A DNA stretch of 64,000 bases from Stenocarpella maydis (lineage: Eukaryota; Ascomycota; Sordariomycetes; Diaporthales; Diaporthaceae): the NCBI GenBank assembly GCA_002270565.1, contig NQMI01000177.1, forward strand, positions 23,974 through 87,973. Direction: 5' to 3'. Made by a program: the position numbers and the translations under genes. The stretch's first letter is position 1, and each line of letters starts with the position of its first letter. Below the pieces are notes generated by a model, which saw nothing but the letters and a program-made list of their open reading frames with translations, did not search any database and had not been told where the DNA came from. Positions 37,205-48,246 of this stretch are shown piece by piece.

Positions 37205-40200
37205 ATGGTTTGCTTCCTACACACTACTATTCCTACCAACATTAACCATCAACATCAACTTTTTTCTTCTAACCTATATCCAATTCTTTCCTTATCAACT
37301 AATTCCCATCATCAGAAGCGATTCTCATTACTAAAATATCCTCCTGCAGTCTTTACAGCTATACTCAGCATATCAGCTGCTGCTAGCCCTCCTCCTCCCA
37401 ACCCGCCAGGCAGTAGTAAGGACCCTTTCAAACCCTATAAATATGATACTCATAATAATAGCGAGATCTATAACTATAAGATTAAGGATATTACCAAGCA
37501 GTATTATAGCTGCTAGAATATCAAATCCCTTACGCAGTTTGCCCTAAAGCGCAGCAAGCAGCTGGTAAAGAACTACTTTACCTATCAGTCTGCCCACCAG
37601 GCTATAAAGGCAAGACCCCCCATCCTTATCTATAGAAATTTCTACTAAACACTCTATAGTCCCAAGGATCTACTATTCAGCAGGCCCTTTCCGCCCTCTC
37701 TCTGCCTTATCATCAGGCAGCTGCAGAATTAATATCCCCTCCTAAGGGTGCTAACCCTACTAAATACTAAAAGTCCCGACACCCAACTCATCTTCAGCCC
37801 CATCACCTAGCACCCAATCTCACCATATAACCCAGTTAGTATAAGGAGCCTGCTGCTTCTAGGTATCATCCACTTGCCTAAGCCACACAGGAAGTTATCG
37901 AAGTTGCCCCGCTATCAAGCCAACCTGCCGGCAGCAAGGTTGAGATAGAGTCCCCAACTAGGCAGCCAAGGTATAATCACAGCACTTTGCCAACCTATAG
38001 CCGATATCCCCAACGCAGGTCGATCCTCCCAAGCTAAAGCATATCAGGTTCTAGCGTTAATCATAATAGGCCTACTTCTCAGATCTTTAAAGGCCAGACT
38101 AGCATTCATCATGGGCTCTCTAAGCTATTCCACCATCATAGACGCATTAAAGGATATACTAATGCCAAGCAGCATGCTTATGATCGTTATCTTGCTAAGC
38201 AGCATAAGCACTAGCACCAGTATCACCACGGTAAAATCCCAGACCCTACATAACCAACCCAGGCCTTCCTCAGCTAGCAGCAAGCTGCTATAGGTATTCC
38301 AGGTAGTAATAACAATGGCAACTGGTTTGAGTATTCAACCTATAGCATTCGCCGCCACCCTCAGCTATAAAGCAGCACTCACCCGGAGATCTATATCTAC
38401 TATAATAACATCAACAATAAAGAGCAGCCAACCCCCTAGGATAACCAGTCTAGGTCGATCTATATCGGTTGCCTTTGTAAGTTTCCTCTTGCTGAGTTCT
38501 GCCCCATAGCTAATAAGGATCCTATTAACTACTACCGTAAGTGTATTGATTAGCTCACCCAGGGTACTTAAGATAAGGGCAAGCAAGATAATAATGATAA
38601 TGGTTTCCTGCCTCAGTCCCAGATATTATCAACCCAGTCTTCCCGGGGTAGTAGCCGCCGCCGCTATAATCCCAGCAAGGGCAGTATTTACAGCCCACGC
38701 CCACGCCACTCTTCTCAGCAGCAGTCCCAGCCTACAGAGGAGGATCCAGCTCGATTGGAGTTCCTTAATAAAGGCGATCCTGAGTTCTACGGCAACCTGC
38801 AAGACCCATCTATTAGTAATGCTGAGAAGCAGCTTATTACAAACTTTAACAACCGCCTTACCTTAGCTTCCATTAAGGAGCACTATCCCCGCTACAACCA
38901 CACCTGGTTTAACCTAAACCTCCGGGATAGTATCTATAAGGACTGCTACTAAAAGGATAATATAAAGCTACCCGGCAAGCCATTCTTCTTCTCTACCGCT
39001 AATAATATAAACTTAGGTGGTATTCCTAACCTTCCAAAGCTTATATAGATTAAGGAGCAATATATCAGCAGAGTTTACATCTTCATTAATATCAAGTTAG
39101 TTTATAACCAGCAGCACAGGTACAGCCGCCACTACATCAGCTTCCTCCAGGATATTGCCACCTTCTATAACTAGCTGCCCCACCTGCCGTCTAAGTATAA
39201 TATTATAATCCTGCAGCCAGCAAGCCTAAGGAAGGATCCTCATTAGCTTGCAGCTTTTAAGAAGGAAGTTCATACCCAGCGCCATATTATCAAGCAGTAG
39301 CTTTAATTCCTTATTACTAATAACCCCTATTACCAAGATCTTAAGATCAACTTCAGGAGGCTATCCCAGTTCACTAAGGACAGCAATCTCAGTAACCAGG
39401 TTGCTATAGTTAAGGTTGCAGATGATAACCCCCACATTACAGTTGGAGTGGCTGCTATGGCTAGTAGTAATAATGATAACTCTAATGAGGATGCCTTTAA
39501 GGACATTTCTGCTGCCCCCAACCTCATCGCTACCCATGCTAACCTCTATCATTTATACCAGCAGCTTTCCGGCCGCCTGCAGGCAAATCCTAAGCAGCCG
39601 CCTATACTTTAGTATAACGAGCAGCATGCTAAGCCAGCACGCAACTTCATAAACATACCGGGCATTTAATCTACACCCCTAAATAACCTCACCAGCTACA
39701 TTATATTAGTTATAATATTAATACTATTATTATTTCCATATAGCCAAGGCAACTTTACCACACCATAAGAGCATACTATTACCTTCATTAAATAAGTATA
39801 TCATACTCTACTGCAGAACAACAGCAGGTTTATATAGCACCCTTGCTTCCCCTACTTTACATTCAACACCCATATACAAGCTTAAGTCAACAAGACCAGC
39901 AGCTTCTTCATAAAGCACCCAGGTACTCAGCAGAACCAGGACTTCACCACCATTAATAACCTAAAGGCAGCCCTTGCTAACAATAGCCCCCAAGCACAGG
40001 CGCTACTAAATGCTATTATCAGGTCCTTAGACAAGCTTAAAGGCATACGCCCCTTCTGGAACTAGGCAAGAAATAAGCTGCTTACTTAATACTATACCCT
40101 TAAGTACCCTTATATATTCATCACATTTTCAGCTGCTAATCTGCACTAGGAATCTCTCACCAGGGCCATACCTAATTATAACAGCTGGCTTACTACAAAC

Positions 40201-43200
40201 AATATAAGCAAGATAAAGATTACATATAAGAACCTCCGGGAGAACCCCCACATTACAGCACACCACTTCCACTAGCAGATTACAATCTTCTTTAAGGAGT
40301 ACCTAGTGCCCAAGTTTAGAGTTATAACATAGTGGTACTAATTTAAGTAGCAGGGCTATAGCAGTACTCACGCCTATAGTCTCTTCTAGCTTCATAATAT
40401 TCCCCAGGCAAGCCCCAAGGGCTTCTTCAATAAGGAGGAGAAGAAAGCATTCATAAGGTTCTAGGGTCTTCATATCAAGGCCTGGAACCCCAAGCCAGGC
40501 CATAAGATAGCTCTACAGGAGGATAACCCCCTAATTCATATTCCTAATAATAATATATCCTTCAGCTTCCTATCTTAAGTACTTAATAGGGTATAGCATC
40601 ACCACTATAGCAAGGCATACTACTTATAAAAGCACAAGCTTCTAGATAGCAAGTAGTCTAATAAACCCCTCTGCTGCTTCTACTATAAATATCTACTATA
40701 CAATATAGCTTAGCTAACCCATACCCTTAATAATAAGAAGCCATGCCCATAGGACATATTTAATGGTATTCAGAATGATCCCCAGATAAATAACTATATC
40801 CGCGATATTACCCTTAGCTAGCTAGCAAATACCGATACTGCGCCCTATACATCCCTCCGGGCTATAATTAACTATATCACCAAGTACTACAGCAAGGCCG
40901 AGACTAAGACTCAGCCATACAATAAGATACTTTATAAGTTAATTCCCAAAGTCAACCATATAAAGCCGCTAGTATCCCTCATTAGCAAGATAATGAATAA
41001 GCTGGTTGCTAAGCAGGACTGGCCGGGTATAGAGGTTGCTTACTACCTCCTGGGTTTGCTATTAGTTAAATATAATTATAAGTTCCAGTCTATTAACTGC
41101 TAGCACCCTAATTCTAGCTATAGCATAGCTGTAATTAATCCGAATACTAATAATATTCATAAGTTCAAGCTGCTTTATCAGAAGTACTATAATCAGGCAG
41201 CAAAGTAGGCAGATCTTAAGTATTTCAACTTCTTAACCATTATCAACCACTCCAGGTCCCCTTAGGCCTACTTCTCAGGCCGGGCCAAGCCTTATATTCT
41301 CAACTACTTTCCTTAATATAAGCCTAACTGCGAAGGAAATCAGTTCAAGGACTTTACTCGCATTAAGCTAATACTATACCACCCTTATAAGGAAATCAAG
41401 GAGCTTAAGAGTACAGATAGCATCCAGTTTAATACCTTTACTAAGGCATATAAGTACTACTAAGCTATTTATAAGCATAAGAATAACTATTATAGCAATA
41501 TTCCGCTTGATGCTAAGGATGAGGGCTTCCAGGAGGACCCTAATGCTAAGCATGAGCAGATAAATGAGGAGGACTAGCAGCTCCTTGCTGCCCAGCTTCC
41601 GGGCATAGGTATAAATACAGATAATGTTAAGCCGCTGGGGAACCATAAAATTAATCATTAATATAACTGGATACCTCATATTGGTTGTTATAATAAGCTC
41701 TTTAATAAGAGGGCTAATTTCTGGAGGAACATAATGCTTAACCACCCTCTCGGCTTGAGTAATAATGAGGACCTTTCCCTATTGGCTGCAGACAGCCTTA
41801 ACTTTAAGTAGCGCCTGCTATATGATACTATTATTAGGCACTAGGAATGCTCCACTAGTAGTGGTTGATATGGCAGCAACCACATTCGCTTAGCTGCTAA
41901 TCAGCTCCTCCTTCAGGTTGACAGTCTTAGTGGTACTAGTAAAATGTATACCCTTAAGATAATTTCTGCTATAATTTAGTAGATCTCTACAACCTATGGT
42001 ATTCCGCACCAGGTAATAAAGAAGGCTGCTCCTACTAGCGTTATAGTAAATGCTATCTAGGGCTAGATGATCTACTCTCTCTTTAAGATCCCCATCATAA
42101 TATTTAAGTCTAGGGAGCTTCCCCAGCTAATAATTATAGAGGCTACTAATATCTGGAATAAGCACTAGCATATTAAGTACTTTATAATTAATAAGAAGTT
42201 AATAATTAATTCCCAGATATTTTACTTTATTAACCAGTATATATAGCAGATCTTTAAGTATGCAGATCTATTTTTCAGTAGCCGGAACATTATCCTTATA
42301 GGCGACTTCTACCAGCTCCCCTCTATAGCTATAAAGCCGCTCTTTGCTAATGACTCCCAGCTAAAAGAGGCTCGGGATAAGGCTGGCTATACTGCTTATA
42401 AGCAGTTCAACAGGACCATCAAGCTAACACAGGTAGTCCGGCAGCAGGGTAATAGTTAGGCTACATTTCATACTGCTCTAGACAGACTGCGGGAGAACAA
42501 CCCTACGCAGCCACACTAGCGGATATTAGCAAGCCGTATTTAGAGCGGCTTGCCCCTAAATAAGGTTAAGAAGTTTAATAACGCCCTCCACATCTATAAA
42601 ACAAACACCAAGGTTCATAAGTTTAATACTACCCACTTAGAGCATCTTAATGCTCCAATTATTAACTATAAGGCAATAAATACTAGTCCAGGTGTAAGGG
42701 CTATTAATTCCAAGGATGCCAGAAACCTGCATAACTCTCTTACCCTCTGCTATAGTACTCGCGTAATGCTAATAGAGAACCTATGGACGGCTGCTAGCCT
42801 CATTAACGGTACAATGAGTATTATTTATAACATCGCATAGGCTGCTAATATTAAAGATCCCTACTACATACAGCCCTTTATTATCCTAATTAAGATAAAT
42901 AAGTATAGCGGCCCAGCTTATTTCTATAGCAAGTTAGCCCAGGATATTATGCCTATCTTCCTATTAAAGCAAGACTTTGAGAAGGGCAAGGCTGCTTGCT
43001 CCTAGACGCAGTTTCCTATATGCCATCACTATACATAAGTCTTAGGGGGCAACACTAGACCGCACCATCCTCAATATCACAACCAAGCAGTTTGCTGCTA
43101 GCCTAACATATATTACTATTTCAAGGGTTAAGACGCTTAAGGGCTTAATATTTAAGGAGCTATTCTTACTAGCTAATCTTAAGGTAGCTAAGGATAACAC

Positions 43201-43370
43201 TAGCCTCCAGCATATAAAGGACTATCTGCAGCATCATAATGCTAGGGAGATCCTCAACAGCTATCCCCATCTATAGCAGCTGCCTACTACTCCAGCCCTC
43301 ATCTTTAATGATAATCTAGTGCAGGAGGGGGGTACTTAGTAGAGGGAGGAGAACCTCTACAACTAATTCT
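37205..43370 (+). pseudogene. RepHel protein of the Helitron (Rep nuclease plus PIF1-like helicase)
   Basis: From about 38,755 to 43,000 a single frame can be read through, interrupted only by TAG/TAA at expected Trp or Gln codons. Order: low-complexity N-terminal part (37,205-38,700, frame shifted), Helitron N-terminal domain (KYPYIFITFSAANL, about 40,105; HITAHHFHXQITIFFKEYLV, about 40,250), Rep metal site STHAYSLF (second His of HxH changed to Tyr), Rep tyrosine motif NYITKYYSKAE (40,870-40,900). Helicase: Walker A remnant SGTSKMYTL (about 41,930), IIIEATNIW (42,130), GDFYQLPS (42,301), LTQVVRQQG (42,424), NGTMSIIYN (42,805) and, one frame over, ITIHKS.GATLDRTILN (43,025). Needed for rolling-circle transposition; dead here. 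Confidence 0.8.
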
Positions 43371-43566
43371 ATAGATTAGGGGTTTTGGAGCAGCAGATAT
43401 CCGGTTAATAGATAATAATTTATACTTTCCTCTAACTAATATATACCACCATTATTCTTGCTTACTATTCTTTTTAATAAGTATTTAGCTTGGTTTCTAA
43501 GTATTTCCTGCTAACTATTTCTTTCTTCTAGTACTAAAACACCTACCTACCAACCAATAAGGGGAA

Positions 43567-43910
43567 TATAACCCAGGATATCAACTCTACGCTTATAAGT
43601 CTGCATGGTAATAGAGTCCACTTACTAAAGACTATCACCTATAAGTAAATGGTATACTTAAGTCAGTTATAAGGCGCAGTAAAGATAGAGTTAATATCCT
43701 AAGAATTACTATTCTGGAAACACCAATCCTCCAACCATCAAGACAAAAAGTATATATAACCCAGGAGATCAACTCTACGCTCATAAGTCTGCATAATAAT
43801 AGAGTCCGCTTGCTAAAGACCACTACCTGCGAGTAAATAGTATACTTAAGCTGATTATAAGGCGCAGTAGAGATAGAGTTAATATCCTAAGAATCATCAT
43901 TTTAATCAAA
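43567..43910 (+). repeat. 188-bp tandem duplication in the Helitron 3' region
   Basis: ACCCAGGATATCAACTCTAC recurs 188 bp later as ACCCAGGAGATCAACTCTAC, and the following text (CTGCAT..TAATAGAGTCC, TTATAAGGCGCAGTA.AGATAG) is kept in both. Noncoding. A second looser duplication follows at 43,985-44,062 and 44,147-44,234. Confidence 0.75.
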
Positions 43911-44829
43911 CAAGAAGAATACAAAGATCTCGCCTATCAGGTCCAACCAGGCGGAAGCCCTATTAACTATAAAACCAAGCGCAAATAATAATAACCTCAT
44001 CTTCCTCTTCATTAGCAGTTATAGCTACCAGGATAGCAAACATCAGATAACTACCTAGCGAGAAGATAATCAAGCTTAAGGATGGCGGCAAGAACAAGCT
44101 TAAGGATAAGGGCAACAAGAGCCACAAGGGATATAAAGATAACAATAACCTCCTCTCTTTCAACGCATCTTCATCAGCAGTAGCAACTGCCACTGCTAGA
44201 ACAGCAAACATTAGATAACTGCCTAGTAAGAAGAATTAAGCTCAAGGATAGCGGCAGCAAGGGCAACACTTAGCACCACCACACCCACACTACCAACGGC
44301 TGCCGCAGTTGCCCCTAAGTACTACAGAGCTCAAAATGCTTAAATTCAAAGACTTTTCCTAACCACCATAACATTAGCAACAGCTAGCGGCCAGCTACTA
44401 CCGCTATTTAGAGTAGCTAATAAGGTCAGTCAGCCCAAATTAGCTAGAAGGTCAGACTTCCTTACTAGAAAAGAAAATAGCAAAAAATAAAAAGGAATAA
44501 TAGGCATCATATCTAAACCCGCGCCCTCATCAGAGAGCTAGCAAGGTATTATGCCTTCAACCGCAATAGTAAATCCTTACTAGCAAATCATAATCAAACA
44601 TCAATACCATAAAGGCATATACACAGTATAGTGGTCGTTACAGAACAGGGGCAAGCAACGCCTTATATAGTATATAAGTCATACTGCCTCATAGTATCTA
44701 ATTCTATATATAATACAGTTATACTAGAAGCCGCGCCAGGCTATTACGAGATATTGCATTATTACTGCATTATCTCAGGCAGAGGTCGTCCCAGCACATC
44801 AGAGCAAGCAGTCCCAACCACAGTAAAGC

Positions 44830-44990
44830 CAGCGTCAAGGAAGCCAGCCCTCATCAAGGAAGCCCTCATTAAGGAAGCCCTTGCTCGTCAGGGAAGCCGC
44901 CCTTATTGAGGAAGCCCTTGCCAATAAAGCCCTTGCTGACGAAGCCCTTGCTGATGAAGCCCTCACCAATGAAGCGCCTCATTAAGGAAA
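44830..44990 (+). repeat. 15-bp minisatellite near the Helitron right end
   Basis: About ten units of a 15-mer close to AAGGAAGCCCTCATT or GACGAAGCCCTTGCT. Because the unit is a multiple of three, it makes repetitive open frames on both strands (for example KEALI repeats) that are not evidence for a gene. Confidence 0.85.
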
Positions 44991-45139
44991 AAGTCCTCAC
45001 GCGCCAACCACGCACATTCAGCATACGCGGATCCCTCCGCAAGCAGAACGCTACGCTGCAAGCAGAGTGGGCCAGCATATCTCGCACGCGAAGCATCGGG
45101 TTGACATCCCGCTCCGCTGATCCCTGGGCCGCTGGGTGT

Positions 45140-45212
45140 GCGAGTTGACGATTGGCGAGTTGACGATTGGCGAGTTGACGATTGGCGAGTTGACGATGCG
45201 AGTTGACGATTG
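45140..45212 (+). repeat. 15-bp tandem array GCGAGTTGACGATTG
   Basis: Four near-perfect units plus one 13-base unit, starting 20 bp outside the inferred Helitron end and finishing about 245 bp before the acyltransferase start. It is exactly at the switch from transposon to gene-type composition. Either a further terminal part of the element or a local promoter repeat. Confidence 0.85.
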
Positions 45213-45455
45213 TTCGGGCTGGCAATAGAATGTAGATACTAGGGCTGACAATTGAGCCAGCGGCCCCAAGGTCTATTTTATACATCGCATTCGCGCGCTT
45301 GCGGAGCCGCGCCGGTGAGGGGATGCTCAGCGTTACTGCGAGTGCAAGATGTCTCGAAAACATCTTCATCACTTCTTCAACTTTCACCCGGAGACCTCGG
45401 GAGGAACTTCCCACACACTCAAACGTCTTGGCGCTTTCAACGCCTAGTCTTAGCA

Positions 45456-46853
45456 ATGACAGCGCGGCAAAGCGAGCCCAATGGAGAGGCAAAGAGCGCC
45501 CAGGACTTTTCCCACCTCCAAGATGTGCTCGGTCAGATGGCCTTTTGGAAGACATACGTTGTTATTGCTTACGGCCTTCGAACCCGAGACAGCACTGAAG
45601 AGATCAAGCGGAAACTTGAAGCCGCTACTGGAAGGCTCATTGAGGATTTCCCGTGGGTCGCAGGCCATGTCATCTACCAAGGAAGCGCCCCGAGGAAGAT
45701 AGGCATCGCTACCATTATACCCTATCCGCCAGGGGAGAGGCCGACCCAAGTCATGGTTGAGGATATCAGCAATACCTCAGCATCTCTCGACGAGATCGTG
45801 AAAGCGGGTGCGCCAATGCACTTGCTTGGCGGCGAGATCTTGGCGGAACGGAAAGGACTGCCACACTCATACGACGAAAACCAAGGGCCCGCTCCGGTAC
45901 TGGTCATCCAAGCCAACATCATCAATGGTGGTATCCTGCTGTGTTTCCAGGGAAACCATCACGCGATGGACATGAACGGCATGGCCCACATGATGCGCCT
46001 ATTTTCCAAGGCGCTCTGCGGCGAGGCCTTCTCCCGTGATGAGATCAGGTACGGGAACAGGGAGCGGCGCAACGTCGTCAAGCTCCTGGGCCCCGGCGAC
46101 GAGAGGACGGATGTCAGCAAACTCATTGTCAAGCCTTCCCCTCCCGGAAAACCCGAGGCGAATCCCACGGCGGCAGACGTGAAATGGGTCTACCTCCGCT
46201 TTGCTGGCCCCAAGCTGGCAGAGCTGAAAGCCGCGTCCGAGGGGCCAGGCCAATGGATCTCTACGGACGACGCCATGTCTGCCTTTGCCTTTCAGAGGAT
46301 CACGGCGGCGCGCATGAGGCGGGTAGAGGACAAGCAGCCACAGATCACGTTCTGTCGCGCCGTCAATGGCAGACGATACCTTGAACCGCCACTGCCGAAG
46401 GAGTATACGGGACACATGGTCGTTTGCACATTCACGGAGGTGCCTCTGGACGCGCCGATCGCAACCAGTGACTTTGGGGCGCTTGCCCGCCAGCTCCGCG
46501 CCGATGTGCTCGGCATCAAGTCCAACTACATCGAGTCCGTCGCGACTGCGCTGCACGAGCTGGACGACAAGAAAGCCCTCTCCTACGGGGCGTCGCTGAA
46601 CATTGCTGGGTGGGATCTCATGCTCTCGAGCTTTGCCGGCCTGGGCCTCAACGAGATCGACTTTGGAGATGCCTTGGGCGGAAAGCCACTGTTCACGAAA
46701 CGGCCGCGGTTCGGGCCCGTCGAGGGCTTGCTGTACTTCATGCCGAGGACGGCAGACGGGGACGTCGACATTGCTGCGTGTCTGCGTAGCGACGAGATGG
46801 AGACGCTGAAGAAAGATGAGGACTTTTTGAAATATGCAAGTTATATCGGCTAA
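45456..46853 (+). CDS. BAHD-like acyltransferase (trichothecene acetyltransferase type)
   Basis: 465-residue CoA-dependent acyltransferase of the fungal transferase family that includes trichothecene 3-O-acetyltransferase. The active-site HxxxD motif is GNHHAMDMNG, in the usual position one third along; a DFGDALGGKP stretch near residue 395 takes the place of the structural DFGWG motif. Intronless. The start is the first ATG in the frame (TAGCAATGACA context); the frame is open further upstream but without Met. It would esterify a hydroxyl or amine of a secondary metabolite or xenobiotic; the acceptor cannot be read from sequence. It is the first intact gene right of the transposon block, and its codon and base use are normal. 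Confidence 0.87.
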   Translation: MTARQSEPNGEAKSAQDFSHLQDVLGQMAFWKTYVVIAYGLRTRDSTEEIKRKLEAATGRLIEDFPWVAGHVIYQGSAPRKIGIATIIPYPPGERPTQVMVEDISNTSASLDEIVKAGAPMHLLGGEILAERKGLPHSYDENQGPAPVLVIQANIINGGILLCFQGNHHAMDMNGMAHMMRLFSKALCGEAFSRDEIRYGNRERRNVVKLLGPGDERTDVSKLIVKPSPPGKPEANPTAADVKWVYLRFAGPKLAELKAASEGPGQWISTDDAMSAFAFQRITAARMRRVEDKQPQITFCRAVNGRRYLEPPLPKEYTGHMVVCTFTEVPLDAPIATSDFGALARQLRADVLGIKSNYIESVATALHELDDKKALSYGASLNIAGWDLMLSSFAGLGLNEIDFGDALGGKPLFTKRPRFGPVEGLLYFMPRTADGDVDIAACLRSDEMETLKKDEDFLKYASYIG

Positions 46854-48246
46854 AAAAAAGACTCCCTGCATATGTGCTTGGGGTTGATATCTAGGTGAAC
46901 TTTCTGTCAACCTTCTGTTGCTGCGAGACTTTTCAGGCAAGGGACAATTTCCTCGAGCTGTGGTTTTTTAAGCTGGATTATGTATGATAGGCAAGCTTTG
47001 CTGTCGCTCCTGCGTATCGGCCAGAAGAGTTTAGGTAGTCCAGTTCCGAGACCTGCGTAAACTCCGTAAGCCCCGACTGTTCGTTTTGAGAAGCGGGGGC
47101 AATGTGCCTCGAGTGACATGTCAAAACAATATTTTTTTTTTCCCCCTCTCACTTTTGAAATGCCGAATTAGTGGTGTCTTGAACAGCTTACCGATGATTT
47201 CAGCGAGTATGTGGGTATCGTGCGATGATCTGACCGTCCCTCGTACACTAATCCATTGCGTGGACTGAGACCCCCGCGTTCACGACTTTTCATTTCTTGC
47301 AACGCCTACGGCTGAGCGAGAAAGGCTAAGTAGGCTCATCAACGTGTAACTAGTGTACATGCCTAGGAAGTCATTTGATCCTCAGCACCTACTTAAGTAG
47401 GTAGGTTCACCGTATAGCATGCTTTTAGGGCAATTGCCATACAGTTTCACGGCCGTTGACTTTATCCTCGTTGGCTGAGTAGCTGGCCAGGAGCTCCCTG
47501 TTAAAGCCCTGCGGATATATCCAAAGATCGCTGATGGGTGCTGGGCTGATGTCCAATGAAAGCATCGTGGGGCCGTGGAGGCCTATCCAGAAGGGGAAGG
47601 TCTGGGTCAGAGCGCCTGGGAGATGCCAGGAAATCCCCGTATTGGAGGGGGAGCTTGGGGCCACATGCGGTTGCTGTCGGGCAATCTCTAGCTTCTCCTG
47701 AACCCACTGCAGGCAGATGCACCGAAAAGAGTCTGCTTATCTAGCCCACTCATGAGCCAGTTGATCGTCGACCAGACTACCTCATGCTGTTTTTGGGATC
47801 GCCTGTAAAGTGGAACGGGAGCAAGCGGCTCCAGTACAGGAACTTCATAGGCTCGATTGCGATGCTTGTTCACAAGAGGCACCAACTATGCGAAATGAGA
47901 CCTTCTCAAAGGGGCAGTTCACTTCTAGCGTTGCATCACCATCTTCACTGAAAGCTTGTTTCGATGAAGCTTTCCCGTTGTCCCTTCGCGCCTTGGCCCG
48001 CCAGGTCCGCAACGATGGGTGGATCTGTTGACGATGTGGAGTATAAGTATCCAGCACCATCAAATCCACGGCATGCACCACAGCCGGAGTCGGTTGTCAG
48101 CTGTCCATCGTCTCTCTGTACATTGGGGGAGGTTGTTTACACATTGGCCAGGTCGATTTGCCAACAGTCCTCAAGTTCTCAGGTCCTTGCTGTTTTTTGC
48201 AACGCCTGGCTCCGATTGTGTTGAACAAACTTCGAAAGCCCTCAGC
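46854..48246. other. intergenic region with a possible decayed coding stretch
   Basis: Noncoding overall. A perfect 16-bp palindrome ACCTACTTAAGTAGGT lies at 47,387-47,402 and a T-run at about 47,131-47,141. On the minus strand, 47,425-47,880 has protein-like text in two frames (HEVVWSTINWLMSGLDKQTLF and, shifted, CLQWVQEKLEIARQQPHV continuing to SDLWIYPQGFNRELLASYS), perhaps remains of an unrecognised gene. Confidence 0.3.

Larger units (their letters stand above)
36689..45120 (+). mobile_element. Helitron-type rolling-circle transposon, about 8.4 kb
   Basis: Encodes a decayed RepHel protein on the plus strand. Both ends carry the same sequence in opposite orientation: TCAGCGGAGCGGGA from 36,689 and its inverse ending at 45,120, with GATATGC a little further in on both sides. 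Terminal inverted sequence and short tandem repeats near the ends (36,908-36,970 and 44,830-44,990) recall Helitron2/Helentron elements rather than canonical Helitrons. Overall G+C is clearly higher than the block to its left, so it is a younger arrival. Borders rest on the inverted sequence alone. Confidence 0.75.

Noticed and set aside
45140..45212. CRISPR-like or telomere-like repeat
   Set aside because: Head-to-tail 15-mers without spacers, eukaryotic context, and not a TTAGGG-type unit.
44869..45555. 228-codon minus ORF with repeated peptide
   Set aside because: Made by reading two 15-bp minisatellites whose unit is a multiple of three.
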